Shown here in pieces: positions 37,377-49,276 of a stretch of 64,000 nt of DNA. The notes below the pieces were generated by a model. It searched no databases. It was not told where the DNA came from and saw nothing but the letters and a program-made list of their open reading frames with translations. This stretch comes from Streptomyces sp. NBC_01275 (GTDB taxonomy: Bacteria > Actinomycetota > Actinomycetes > Streptomycetales > Streptomycetaceae). The position numbers and the translations under genes were made by a program. The stretch covers positions 2,356,001 through 2,420,000 of the forward strand of contig NZ_JAPEOZ010000001.1 of assembly GCF_026340655.1 (NCBI RefSeq), read 5' to 3'. Numbering within the stretch: the stretch's first letter is position 1; each line of letters starts with the position of its first letter.

Positions 37377-39173
37377 TTGCGCGAGTTCAGCCTTCCGGCT
37401 TTGTACGAGGTCCCTGCGGACGGCAACCTGACCGACATCGTCCGCAGAAACGCCGCGCAGCATCCCGACGTCGCCGTCATCGCCCGCAAGGTGGGCGGCG
37501 TCTGGCAGGACGTGACGGCCACGGCCTTCCTGGCCGAGGTGCACGCCGCCGCCAAGGGTCTCATCGCCTCCGGCGTCCAGCCGGGCGACCGCGTCGGCCT
37601 GATGTCGCGCACCCGCTACGAGTGGACGCTGCTCGACTTCGCGATCTGGTGCGCGGGCGCGGTCACCGTCCCGGTGTACGAGACCAGCTCGGCCGAGCAG
37701 GTGCAGTGGATCCTCTCCGACTCGGGCGCGACCGCCTGCATCGTCGAGCTGGACAACCACACCGCCGCCGTGGAGTCGGTGCGCGAGGCGCTGCCCGCCC
37801 TCAAACACGTCTGGCAGATCGAGGCGGGGGGCGTGGAGGAGCTCGGACGGCTCGGCAAGGACGTCTCCGACGCCACCGTCGAGGAGCGCAGCTCGCTCGC
37901 CAAGGCCGACGACCCGGCGACCATCGTCTACACCTCCGGCACCACCGGCCGGCCCAAGGGCTGTGTGCTGACCCACCGCAGCTTCTTCGCCGAGTGCGGG
38001 AACGTCGTCGAGCGGCTGCGGCCCCTCTTCCGCACGGGCGAGTGCAGCGTCCTGCTGTTCCTGCCCCTCGCGCACGTCTTCGGCCGGCTGGTGCAGATCG
38101 CCCCGATGATGGCGCCGATCAAGCTGGGCAACGTCCCGGACATCAAGAACCTCACCGACGAGCTGGCGGCCTTCCGGCCGACGCTGATCCTGGGCGTACC
38201 GCGGGTCTTCGAGAAGGTCTACAACTCGGCGCGCGCCAAGGCGCAGGCGGACGGCAAGGGCGCGATCTTCGACAAGGCGGCGGACACCGCGATCGCCTAC
38301 AGCAAGGCGCTGGAGCTTCCGGCGGGCCCGTCCCTGGGCCTGAAGATCAAGCACAAGGTCTTCGACCGGCTGGTCTACAGCAAGCTGCGCGCGGTGCTCG
38401 GCGGCAAGGGCGAGTACGCGATCTCGGGCGGCGCCCCGCTGGGCGAGCGTCTGGGGCACTTCTTCCGCGGCATCGGCTTCACCGTCCTGGAGGGCTACGG
38501 CCTGACGGAGTCCTGTGCGGCCACCGCCTTCAACCCGTGGGACCGCCAGAAGATCGGCACGGTCGGTCAGCCGCTGCCGGGCTCGGTGGTGCGCATCGCG
38601 GACGACGGCGAGGTCCTGCTGCACGGCGAGCACCTGTTCAGGGAGTACTGGAACAACCCGGGCGCGACCGCGGAGGCGCTGGCCGACGGCTGGTTCCACA
38701 CCGGTGACATCGGCACCCTGGACGAGGACGGCTACCTGAGGATCACCGGCCGCAAGAAGGAGATCATCGTCACCGCGGGCGGCAAGAACGTCGCCCCGGC
38801 CGTGATCGAGGACCGGATCCGGGCGCATGCGCTGGTCGCGGAGTGCATGGTGGTCGGCGACGGGCGGCCGTTCGTGGGCGCGCTGGTCACCATCGACGAG
38901 GAGTTCCTGGGCCGTTGGGCCGCCGATCACGGCAAGCCGGCGGGGTCCACCGCGGCGTCGCTGCGCGAGGACGCCGACCTGGCGGCTGCGATCCAGTCGG
39001 CGATCGACGACGGCAACGCCGCGGTGTCGAAGGCGGAATCTGTGCGGAAGTTCCGCATTCTCTCCTCCCAGTTCACGGAGGACTCGGGCCACCTCACGCC
39101 GTCGCTGAAGCTCAAGCGCAATGTCGTGGCGAAGGACTACGCGTCGGAGATCGAGGCGATCTACGCGAAGTAG
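37377..39173 (+). CDS. Long-chain fatty acyl-CoA synthetase (FadD15-like)
   Basis: This 598-residue AMP-forming ligase has the P-loop YTSGTTGRPKGC, LPLAHVFGR, EGYGLTESCA, WFHTGDIG and the GRKKEIIVTAGGKNV core, including the hinge and C-terminal lysine region. It activates fatty acids to acyl-CoA at the membrane. Its position beside a PimB'-like gene matches FadD15 in M. tuberculosis. Translation starts at TTG 37377 with AGGAG upstream. The long leader (about 37150-37376) shows no recognisable riboswitch; a TACTGT -10-like box lies at 37149. Confidence 0.93.
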   Translation: MREFSLPALYEVPADGNLTDIVRRNAAQHPDVAVIARKVGGVWQDVTATAFLAEVHAAAKGLIASGVQPGDRVGLMSRTRYEWTLLDFAIWCAGAVTVPVYETSSAEQVQWILSDSGATACIVELDNHTAAVESVREALPALKHVWQIEAGGVEELGRLGKDVSDATVEERSSLAKADDPATIVYTSGTTGRPKGCVLTHRSFFAECGNVVERLRPLFRTGECSVLLFLPLAHVFGRLVQIAPMMAPIKLGNVPDIKNLTDELAAFRPTLILGVPRVFEKVYNSARAKAQADGKGAIFDKAADTAIAYSKALELPAGPSLGLKIKHKVFDRLVYSKLRAVLGGKGEYAISGGAPLGERLGHFFRGIGFTVLEGYGLTESCAATAFNPWDRQKIGTVGQPLPGSVVRIADDGEVLLHGEHLFREYWNNPGATAEALADGWFHTGDIGTLDEDGYLRITGRKKEIIVTAGGKNVAPAVIEDRIRAHALVAECMVVGDGRPFVGALVTIDEEFLGRWAADHGKPAGSTAASLREDADLAAAIQSAIDDGNAAVSKAESVRKFRILSSQFTEDSGHLTPSLKLKRNVVAKDYASEIEAIYAK

Positions 39174-39223
39174 CGGGCCTCTCTACACGAAGCGGCTGCC
39201 CCCTCAGTTCTCCTGATGGTGCG

Positions 39224-42115
<2,892 letters not shown>

Positions 42116-42235
42116 TCACAGCCGCCCCAGGCCGCGCCTCACAGCCCCGCGGGGGATCATGTGCCCACGGGCCTCCGACAAGCGGACGGAACGGACAGAG
42201 CGGTCGTACCGGACAGACGACGGACGGGGACGCGG

Positions 42236-43483
42236 ATGGAGACCACGGACGCGAGACGGCCCCTGACCTGGCTCCTGGCGACCTGGGGCCTGACCCGGCT
42301 CGCGCTGCTGCTGTTCGTCTTCAAGGTCCTCGTCTTCCCCGGCCCGGACGTCACCACCGACGTGTCCGTCATCTACCAGGGCTGGTACGACGTCCTGCGC
42401 GCCGGAACGTTCCCGCAGACCGACGTCACCTGGCAGTACCCGCCCGCCGCCGCCCTCGCGATCCTCTCCCCCGGCCTGCTGCCGTTCCTGGACTACGCGT
42501 CGGCCTTCTTCGTCCTGGCCTTCCTCGCCGATCTGGCCGTCCTCATGCTCCTGCTCAACACCGGCCTGCGCCCCGGCCGCTCCCCGCGGGGCGCCTGGCT
42601 GTGGACGGCGGGCGTCCCCCTGCTCGGCCCGACCGTCTACGCGCGCTACGACGTGATGGTCACGGCGGTCGCGGTGGCCGCCCTGGTCGCGGGCGTCCGG
42701 CGCCCCCGGCTGATGGGGGTGCTGACCGGCTTCGCGGCGCTGCTGAAGGTGTGGCCGGCGCTGCTGCTGGCGGGCGCGGTGCGACGCCGGGCGTGGGGGG
42801 CGGCGGCGGTGACCGTCGCGGCGCTGTCGGCGGTGTTCGCCCTCGCCATGCCCGGCGCGTTCGCCTTCCTCGCCTTCCAGCGCGACCGGGGCACCGAGGT
42901 GGAGTCGCTGGGGGCCCTCGTCTTCCATGTGGCCCGGCAGTTCGGCTGGCGGGGCGAGGTGCTGCTCAACTACGGCTCGGTGGAGTTCCTCGGCCCGTAC
43001 GTGGGCGTGGTGAGCGATGTGGCCCTCGGTCTGGGCGCCATGGCGTTCGGCTGGCTGCTGCTGTGGCGGCTGAGGGCGAAGCGGTTCGCGCCGTGGACGC
43101 TCGCGGACGCGGCCTTCACGGCCGTCCTGCTGTTCACCGTGACCAGCCGGGTGATCAGCCCCCAGTACCTGGTGTGGCTGGTCGGGCTCGCGGCGGTGTG
43201 CCTGTGCTTCCGCGCCAGTCCCATGACGGCCCCCGCCCTCCTGGTGCTGGCCGCGTCGTTCGTGACGGTGCTGGAGTTCCCGGTGTGGTTCGCGGACGTC
43301 GTCGCGAGCGACGCCCTCGGCGTCACCCTCCTGCTGCTGCGCAACGGCCTGCTGGTGGCCGCCGCGCTCCTGGCGGCCGTACGGCTGCGGCGCTCGACGG
43401 GCCCGCGACCCGAGCACCGGTCCCCGGACCCCGCCCCCGGTCAGGCGGCCCGCACCAGCGAGACCGCCGGCTCCTCCTCCTGA
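42236..43483 (+). CDS. GT87-type membrane glycosyltransferase
   Basis: This 415-residue protein has about ten membrane helices and an N-terminal loop with DVSVIYQGWYDVLRAG, then TWQYPPAA, matching the GT-C/GT87 polyprenyl-phosphate-mannose-dependent mannosyltransferases (DUF2029). It probably adds mannose to a lipid-linked glycan outside the membrane. A PimB'-like gene divergently next door supports mannolipid synthesis. Its 3' end overlaps the convergent MATE gene by 43 nt. GGGGACGCGG precedes the ATG. Confidence 0.85.
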   Translation: METTDARRPLTWLLATWGLTRLALLLFVFKVLVFPGPDVTTDVSVIYQGWYDVLRAGTFPQTDVTWQYPPAAALAILSPGLLPFLDYASAFFVLAFLADLAVLMLLLNTGLRPGRSPRGAWLWTAGVPLLGPTVYARYDVMVTAVAVAALVAGVRRPRLMGVLTGFAALLKVWPALLLAGAVRRRAWGAAAVTVAALSAVFALAMPGAFAFLAFQRDRGTEVESLGALVFHVARQFGWRGEVLLNYGSVEFLGPYVGVVSDVALGLGAMAFGWLLLWRLRAKRFAPWTLADAAFTAVLLFTVTSRVISPQYLVWLVGLAAVCLCFRASPMTAPALLVLAASFVTVLEFPVWFADVVASDALGVTLLLLRNGLLVAAALLAAVRLRRSTGPRPEHRSPDPAPGQAARTSETAGSSS

Positions 43484-44772
43484 CGCCACGCCCGGCGCCG
43501 CAGCACCGCCCCCACGGCCGCACACTGCACCGCCATCGCGAGCGCCAGCGCCAGGCACACCCCGGGAAGCCCGAGCCCGGACAGCGCGTAGGCCAGCGGC
43601 AGCTGGACGGCCGTGCCGAGCACGGTCACCCGGAGCAGCACCGGCGCGCCCCCGCTGCCCTCGAAGACCCCGCCGAGCGCGATGAACCCGGCCATCAGCA
43701 GCAGATAGGGCCCGACGCACCGCAGGAACAGCACGCCCTCGTGGGCCACGGCGGGCCCGGCGCCGAAGGCCGCCATGATCCAGGGGGCCGTGCCGGCCAG
43801 CAGCAGAACGGCGACCACGCCCACACTCCCGGAGACGGCCACGGCCTGCCGCCCGATCGCCCGCCGCTGGTCCCTGCCCTCGCCCCGGGTGTGCGCGGTG
43901 TGGATGGAGGCCGCCTGACGCACGGCGTAGAAGGCCATGGTCGCCACGTACATGACCTTGTAGGCGATCGCGTACGCGGCCACCGCCGTCACGCCGAGCC
44001 GCGCCACCACCGCGACCAGCCCGAGCGTTCCGGCCTGGCGGACGGTGAAGTCGACGGACATCGGCAGCCCGGTGCGCAGGGTCCGGCGCAGGGCGACGCC
44101 CCTGGAGACGCCGGCCGGGACCCGGGCGGCCGTCCGCAGCAGGGCGTTGCGGCGCAGCGCGACCAGCCCGACCGCCAGGGCAGCGCAGCGGCACAGCACG
44201 GTGGAGGCGGCGGCGCCCCGGACGCCGTAGAGATGGATGAAGAGGGGGTCCGCGACCAGGATCAGGCCGTTGGCGAGGAGGGCCAGGCGCAGCGGGGTCT
44301 TCGTGTCGCCGGCGCCCTTGAGGAGGCCGTCGACGAGGTTCTGGACGAAGAACACGGCCGTGCCCGGCATCGAGATCGCGAAGTAGGCGACGGCGAGCGG
44401 CAGCGCAGGGCCGCCGTCCCCGCCGAGGACGAGCCGGGACAGCGGCGCGCGCAGCAGGAACCCGCCCACGGCGACCAGCGGTGTGACGACCGCGCACAGC
44501 GCCCAGCCGCCGCGTACGGCTGCCCGTACGGCCGCCGGATCCCGGGCGCCTCTGGCGTGCGCGACCAGCACGGTCGTCCCGGAGGCGAAGACCAGGGCGA
44601 CGCCGAGCAGCACGTTCTCGGCGTTGGTGGCGACCGCGACGGCGGCGACCGCGGGGCCGCCGAGCCGGGAGACCCAGACGGTGTTGATGATCCCGGCGGC
44701 GACGGAGGCCAGGAGCGAGAAGTAGACGGGGTGGGCGAGCGATATGAGCTGTCGGCGATGAGCGTTCACCAC
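43441..44772 (-). CDS. MATE family efflux transporter
   Basis: This 443-residue protein has 12 predicted membrane helices in two six-helix halves. It carries family motifs near LAHPVYFSLLASVAAGIINTVWVSRLGG and GAGDTKTPLRLALLANGLILVADP, summarised here as the two internally related halves. It should export cationic drugs or metabolites using a Na+ or H+ gradient. It starts at GTG 44772 (a second GTG follows). It is divergent from a padR gene across a triple-repeat operator, so the PadR protein probably controls it. Confidence 0.9.
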   Translation of the reverse strand: MVNAHRRQLISLAHPVYFSLLASVAAGIINTVWVSRLGGPAVAAVAVATNAENVLLGVALVFASGTTVLVAHARGARDPAAVRAAVRGGWALCAVVTPLVAVGGFLLRAPLSRLVLGGDGGPALPLAVAYFAISMPGTAVFFVQNLVDGLLKGAGDTKTPLRLALLANGLILVADPLFIHLYGVRGAAASTVLCRCAALAVGLVALRRNALLRTAARVPAGVSRGVALRRTLRTGLPMSVDFTVRQAGTLGLVAVVARLGVTAVAAYAIAYKVMYVATMAFYAVRQAASIHTAHTRGEGRDQRRAIGRQAVAVSGSVGVVAVLLLAGTAPWIMAAFGAGPAVAHEGVLFLRCVGPYLLLMAGFIALGGVFEGSGGAPVLLRVTVLGTAVQLPLAYALSGLGLPGVCLALALAMAVQCAAVGAVLRRRAWRQEEEPAVSLVRAA

Positions 44773-44816
44773 GGAACTCCCTCGATCGGGCGCACCTCGA
44801 TGAGATGCGCCTCGCT

Positions 44817-44860
44817 ATACCTCGTTTAGACATACCTCGTTTAGAGGTAGCTCGATTAGA
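44817..44860. promoter_or_regulatory. Three-copy operator array between the MATE and padR genes
   Basis: The 14-mer atacctcgtttaga occurs at 44817-44830 and 44832-44845. A variant, gtagctcgattaga, lies at 44847-44860; the period is exactly 15 bp. The middle copy extends into the dyad tacctc-gttta-gaggta. This is a likely PadR binding region covering both divergent promoters. Confidence 0.7.
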
Positions 44861-44909
44861 GGTACCATGGGGTCCGCCGCGTCCGCAAGGAGAAGCACGA
44901 AGGGGACAC

Positions 44910-45440
44910 ATGCTGGAGCTGTCGATCCTGGGTTTCCTGGCCGAAGAGCCGTTGCACGGCTATGAGTTGAAGGAGCGGATCAAGGCGCTCAGCGGCCATG
45001 TCCGCCCGGTCAGCGACGGCGCGCTCTACCCGGCGATCACCCGTCTGGTCGCCGCGGGCAAGCTCGACCAGCACACGGAGGAAGGGACGAGCGCGGCCCC
45101 CCGCCGGGTCCTGTCCCTGACCGAGACCGGCCGCGAGGACCTCTTGGAGCGGCTCCGCCGGCCCAAGCAGGCCGAGATCACCGACCAGGTCCGCTTCAAC
45201 ACGGTCCTGGCGTTCCTACGGCAGCTGCCCGACCGACAGCAGCAGGCGGCCGTGCTGCGCCGCCGGCTGGACTTCCTCCAGACGCCGGCGAGCTTCTTCT
45301 ACGCCGACGGCAGACCCATGGGCGTGGAGGAGACGGAGGACCTGTTCCGGCAGGGCATGCTGCGGGTCGCGCGGGCGACGGGCCGGGCGGAGCGGGCATG
45401 GCTGACGGAGGCGATCGAGCAGCTGTCCCGGCAGGACTGA
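44910..45440 (+). CDS. PadR family transcriptional regulator
   Basis: This 176-residue protein has the PadR winged helix (MLELSILGFLAEEPLHGYELKERI, SDGALYPAITRLVAAGKL, RVLSLTETGRED; residues 1-75) and a C-terminal dimerisation helix region of the Vir_act_alpha_C type. It is divergent from the MATE gene, with the three-copy repeat between them, the usual arrangement for PadR control of an efflux pump. AGGGG precedes ATG 44910. A 7-bp hairpin (45447-45453 with 45464-45470) follows the stop. Confidence 0.9.
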   Translation: MLELSILGFLAEEPLHGYELKERIKALSGHVRPVSDGALYPAITRLVAAGKLDQHTEEGTSAAPRRVLSLTETGREDLLERLRRPKQAEITDQVRFNTVLAFLRQLPDRQQQAAVLRRRLDFLQTPASFFYADGRPMGVEETEDLFRQGMLRVARATGRAERAWLTEAIEQLSRQD

Positions 45441-45492
45441 GCCCCGAGGCCTGACCCCTGAGGCAGGCCTGAACCCCGAGCCCCGAGGCGGC

Positions 45493-46704
45493 TCAGCCGA
45501 GTTGAGCCTCGAGGTAGTCCCGCCAGTCCGCCGTGAAGTCCTCCAGGGAGACGCCCAGCACGCTCTTCGTCGCGTCCTCCACCGCCCCGGCCCGCTCCTG
45601 GTGCTCCCCGACGGCCCGGTAGAAGGCGTCCAGCTTCACCTCGCCCCACCGCTCGGCGATCAGTCGGCAGGCCAGCCAGCCGCCTTCGTACGCCCGGGCC
45701 AGCCGGTCCGCGTCCCCGGTGAAGCCGAAGTCGGCGTCGGTCGGCAGCTCCGCCGGGGCGTTCCCCTCGGCGACCGTGTGCTGGAGTTCGGGGGCGACCT
45801 CGCCCGGGGTCCGCCCGGTGCCTCGGTAGCCGACCCAGTCGGCGTACCCCTCGGACAGCCACAGCGGGGTGGCCGCATCGGTGTGGGCGCGGGTGGCGAC
45901 ATGGGTGGTCTCATGGGTGAGGACCACCTGCCGGCCGACCGCGCCGAGCAGGCCGTACGCGTCGGGGTTGACGATGACCCGGTCCGCCGGGGCCCTGGCC
46001 GGTCCGCCGCTCTCGCCGGTGGTGACCGCGGCGATCCCGCGGTAGGCGGAGGCGGGCGAGCCCAGCAGTCCCGCCATGCCGTCCAACGACTTCGGCACCA
46101 GGACGACGACGTGCCCGGCCCAGTCGGTGCCCCAGGCCGCCGACACCGCCGGCACCGCGTCGTCGGCCAGCTCCGCGAAGGACCGCAGCCGTGCGCGCGA
46201 CTGTCCGACCCCCAGGACGAGGCTGTGCGCGCCTCGCACGGCCGTCACCGTGCCCTGGTCCCACAACTGCTGGCCGGCCTTGGGCGCGGGCTTCTCGGAG
46301 GCCACGGACCAGCTCCCGGCGGCGCCGGCGGCCCGGGTCAGCCGTAGGACGCGGTCCGCGGTCACCGGCGCCTTGTCGTAGCCCTCGACGCGATAGCTCA
46401 GCTCGGCGTCGGCGGTGGCGGAGTCGCCGTCCCGGTGCACGGCGGTCACCCGGTAGGACCAGGCGGCCAGGGGCACGGCCGCCGGCTCGGCGTATCCGGC
46501 CGACGTGCCGGTGGCCGCGTACCCGCGCGCGTCCCGGCCGAGGAAGGCGGCGGCCCGCCGGTCCAGCACCCGCTGCACGTCGGCCCGCGTGGTGTCGGCC
46601 GCGGGCCGTGCGCCGCACGCCGTCAGGGACAGGCACAGCACGCAGACGAGCAGCAGACAGAGCCCCCCGACCCCGGATCCGCGCGCCCGCCTTCGACCAG
46701 CCAT
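45493..46704 (-). CDS. Lipoprotein zinc metallopeptidase (peptidase MA-like)
   Basis: This 403-residue protein has a lipoprotein signal ending LSLTACGA (lipobox Cys about residue 30) and an NTF2-like middle domain (about 40-145). A C-terminal gluzincin-type peptidase domain follows with VLTHETTHVAT (HExxH) and downstream WLSEGYADW (third ligand Glu). It should be anchored on the outer face of the membrane. The substrate is unknown; a wall or secreted-protein role fits the NlpC/P60 gene directly upstream on the same strand (40-nt gap). Confidence 0.85.
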   Translation of the reverse strand: MAGRRRARGSGVGGLCLLLVCVLCLSLTACGARPAADTTRADVQRVLDRRAAAFLGRDARGYAATGTSAGYAEPAAVPLAAWSYRVTAVHRDGDSATADAELSYRVEGYDKAPVTADRVLRLTRAAGAAGSWSVASEKPAPKAGQQLWDQGTVTAVRGAHSLVLGVGQSRARLRSFAELADDAVPAVSAAWGTDWAGHVVVLVPKSLDGMAGLLGSPASAYRGIAAVTTGESGGPARAPADRVIVNPDAYGLLGAVGRQVVLTHETTHVATRAHTDAATPLWLSEGYADWVGYRGTGRTPGEVAPELQHTVAEGNAPAELPTDADFGFTGDADRLARAYEGGWLACRLIAERWGEVKLDAFYRAVGEHQERAGAVEDATKSVLGVSLEDFTADWRDYLEAQLG

Positions 46705-46744
46705 CGTCGACGATCGTACGGCGGCGGCCCGGCGCGGGCTCCGG

Positions 46745-47767
46745 TCAGGGCCTGGACACCGAGGACACCGGCATCATCCCGACCGGGTCGTAGCGCACCG
46801 GCGCGCCCGGGTAGGGGGCGTGGATGACCTGGCCGTTGCCGACGTACATGCCGACATGGCTGGCGTCGGAGCGGTAGGTGACGATGTCGCCGGGCTGGGC
46901 CTGGGAGAGCGGGACCCGCCGCCCGGTGTGCGCCTGCGCCTGCGAGGTGCGCGGCAGGGAGACCCCGGCCTGCGCGTACGACCACTGCATCAGGCCCGAA
47001 CAGTCGAACCCGGTGGGGCCGTTGGCGCCCCACACGTACGGCCTGCCGAGCGCGGAGCGGGCGGCGGCGAGGGCGGCGGCCGCACGGCCCGAGGCGGGGA
47101 CGCCGCCTGCCGGGTCGGGCATCTCGGAGCGGCCGGAGCGCGAGGCGCGGTCATAGGCGTCGCGCTCGGCGGACGGCAGGGAGTCGAGCAGGCGCCGGGC
47201 CTTGGCGAGCTTCTGCTCGACCGTCCGCTTGTGGCTCACGACCGCCTTGCGGCTCTGCTCCAGAGCGGCGAGCTTGCCGGCGGCCTCGGCGCGTTCCTGG
47301 GCGAGATCGCGCATCACGCTCTGGAGCTCCCTCAGTTCGCCGGCCTGGTGGGCGGTGATCCGATCGAGGACGGACGCCTTGTCGAGGTAGTCGGCCGGGT
47401 CGTCGGAGAACAGCAGCGCCAGCGAGGGGTCGAGGCCCCCGGAGCGGTACTGGGCGCCGGCCAGCGAACCGAGCTGCTCGCGCAGGCCGTTGATGCGCTC
47501 CTGCTGCCGGGCGATGTGGTCCTGCGCGTCGCCGACCTGCTCGCGCAGGGTGTCGGCGCGCTCGTCGGCCCGGTTGTAGGCCTCGGTGGCCTGCTCGGCC
47601 TCCTCGTAGAGCCGGTCCACCTCGGCCCGGGTGTCGTCGTGCGGCGCGGCCGTGGCCGGTACGGCGGACAGGGCGCCGAGTGCGGCGGCCGCGGCGGACA
47701 GTACGCACAGGGCGCTGCCGGCGCCCCGGTCGAACCCGGACGGTGCAAGACGGCGATGGGACCCCAC
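46745..47767 (-). CDS. NlpC/P60 (C40) peptidoglycan hydrolase, first copy
   Basis: This protein of about 340 residues has an N-terminal signal peptide (AAAAALGALSAVPATAAPHD), a long coiled coil (about residues 45-200) and a C-terminal NlpC/P60 domain. The domain has YVWGANGPTGFDCSGLMQWSYAQAG (catalytic Cys), SHVGMYVG (catalytic His) and HAPYPG. It cleaves stem peptides; RipA/RipC-type enzymes in actinobacteria use the coiled coil for autoinhibition or FtsEX contact. The GTG at 47767 fits GGAAGGAG upstream. It is a tandem paralogue of the next gene. Confidence 0.9.
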   Translation of the reverse strand: MGSHRRLAPSGFDRGAGSALCVLSAAAAALGALSAVPATAAPHDDTRAEVDRLYEEAEQATEAYNRADERADTLREQVGDAQDHIARQQERINGLREQLGSLAGAQYRSGGLDPSLALLFSDDPADYLDKASVLDRITAHQAGELRELQSVMRDLAQERAEAAGKLAALEQSRKAVVSHKRTVEQKLAKARRLLDSLPSAERDAYDRASRSGRSEMPDPAGGVPASGRAAAALAAARSALGRPYVWGANGPTGFDCSGLMQWSYAQAGVSLPRTSQAQAHTGRRVPLSQAQPGDIVTYRSDASHVGMYVGNGQVIHAPYPGAPVRYDPVGMMPVSSVSRP

Positions 47768-47864
47768 GGGAAGCCGCGCTCCTTCCACTGGCGGACAGGA
47801 AACGCGGCAGACAGTAGCCCCGTGTCAGGGGGGTGACCAAAGACCTCGGCGGGCACACAAAGTG

Positions 47865-47900
47865 ACGCCCCGCCGCTGACGCAGGTCACCGGCGGGGCGT
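47865..47900 (-). terminator. 11-bp hairpin between the two NlpC/P60 genes
   Basis: Arms acgccccgccg (47865-47875) and cggcggggcgt (47890-47900) pair perfectly around a 14-nt loop, 116-150 nt after the upstream paralogue's stop. It suggests the two hydrolase genes are not one simple transcript. Confidence 0.65.
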
Positions 47901-48015
47901 GGGGTCACTTCTGGTTGTCGCGATTCGCCCGTTCGGGCGGCGTCGTGTCCTGATCTTGGAACGGATCCGTGGGAGTGATGGACCCGGCGTCACCGGATCC
48001 GGGCACCGGGGAGGA

Positions 48016-49056
48016 TCAGACGCGGACGCCGAACATGAAGGGTCCGCCGATCGTGCTCATCGACTCGTAGCGGACGACCGTGCCGGTGCGCGGGGCGTGC
48101 AGGATCTGGCCGTTGCCGGCGTACAGGCCGACGTGGTGCAGGTCGTTGAAGAAGAACACCAGGTCGCCGACCTTCAGGTCGCTGGTGGAGTAGATGCGCG
48201 TGCCTATGTTGGCCTGGGACTCCGAGGTCCGCGGTATGGAGACGCCGGCCTGGGCGTAGGCCCAGGAGGTCAGGCCCGAGCAGTCGAAGGAGGACGGGCC
48301 GGAGGCGCCGTAGACGTAGGGCACGCCTATCTTGGACTGGGCGGCGGAGAAGGCGGCGGCGGCCCGGCCGGAGGCGGTGCCGGTGTCGCCGAGGTCGACC
48401 CGCTCGGTGGAGGAGCGGCTCGCGCGGTCCTGCTCGGCCGCCAGAGCCGCCTTCTCCTTCGCCGTCAGCGAGTTGAGGAGCTTCTGCGCGGCGGCGAGCT
48501 TGGTCTGGACTTCCTTCTTCTTCTTGCCCAGTTCGGTGCGGGTGGAGGCGAGGTCCTTGAGCTTGTCGGAGGCCTCGGAGCGCTCCTGCGCGAGCTCGCG
48601 CTGCTTCTCCTGGATCTTCTTCAGCGCCTCGACCTGCTGGGCGCTGAGCTGATCGGCGGTGGACGCCTTGTCCAGGTAGTCGTCCGGGTTCGACGACAGG
48701 AAGAGCTGGAGGGAGGCGTCGATGCTGCCCGTGCGGTACTGGGCGGCGGCCGCCAGGCCCATGGAGTCGCGCAGCTCGTTGAGCTCCTCCTGGCCGCGGG
48801 CGACGTTGTCCTGGATGGTGGAGATCTCCTTCTGGAGCTTCTCCTGCTTCTCCCGGGCCCCCACGTACTTCTCGGTGGCCTGCTCCGCCTCTTCGTAGAG
48901 CTTGTCGACCTTGGACTTGACCTCGTCCTTGCTGAGCTTCTCGCTCGGCGCGGCATTGGCGGCCTGCGAGCTCAGAACGACGGCAGCGGCGGCTGCGGTG
49001 GTCAGCACGGTCACGCGTGCGCGACTCGGCTGCTTCGGTCGACGGTGGGACGCCAC
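48016..49056 (-). CDS. NlpC/P60 (C40) peptidoglycan hydrolase, second copy
   Basis: This 346-residue secreted hydrolase has a signal peptide (VTVLTTAAAAAVVLSSQAANA, cleaved before APSEK). Its coiled coil is Lys-rich (KKKKEVQTKLAAAQKLL), and the C40 domain has FDCSGLTSWAYAQAG, HHVGLYAG and HAPRTG, giving the complete Cys-His-His triad. It is about half identical to the adjacent paralogue. Start GTG 49056 has AAGGAG 9 nt upstream; the longer ATG frame (49086) overlaps the ribosome site. The leader upstream is unusually AT-rich with nested inverted repeats, suggesting tight regulation. Confidence 0.92.
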   Translation of the reverse strand: MASHRRPKQPSRARVTVLTTAAAAAVVLSSQAANAAPSEKLSKDEVKSKVDKLYEEAEQATEKYVGAREKQEKLQKEISTIQDNVARGQEELNELRDSMGLAAAAQYRTGSIDASLQLFLSSNPDDYLDKASTADQLSAQQVEALKKIQEKQRELAQERSEASDKLKDLASTRTELGKKKKEVQTKLAAAQKLLNSLTAKEKAALAAEQDRASRSSTERVDLGDTGTASGRAAAAFSAAQSKIGVPYVYGASGPSSFDCSGLTSWAYAQAGVSIPRTSESQANIGTRIYSTSDLKVGDLVFFFNDLHHVGLYAGNGQILHAPRTGTVVRYESMSTIGGPFMFGVRV

Positions 49057-49160
49057 GGAGACGGGCTCCTTCTTTTGAGTGATCACCCGTGTGGAGGTTC
49101 GATCACCAGACCTTAGTGACCTCGCCGTGATCAGTTCAAATCCCCTGGCGAAAAAAACCC

Positions 49161-49240
49161 GTCACGCAACGCAGTATTTATACTCAACTCACATGCAGTG
49201 ATGCTCGATTGACGCTACGTTGCGTGACGATCGCGTCAAT
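49161..49240 (-). promoter_or_regulatory. Nested inverted repeats and AT-rich promoter upstream of the second NlpC/P60 gene
   Basis: gtcacgcaacg (49161-49171) is the exact inverted complement of cgttgcgtgac (49218-49228). An outer pair attgacgc / gcgtcaat lies at 49208-49215 and 49233-49240. Between the first arms, on the - strand, is TATAAATACT, a strong -10-like sequence for this genome. A TSS there would leave a leader of about 115 nt. Confidence 0.5.
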
Positions 49241-49276
49241 TCGGGCATTAAACCTGGATCTTGACGTTTAGAACAG

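Noticed and set aside
49171..49186. Second MacR box (GCAGTATTTATACTCA)
   Set aside because: Only the right half-site is close and about 10 of 14 positions match. It overlaps a -10-like element, which explains the AT-rich motif better.
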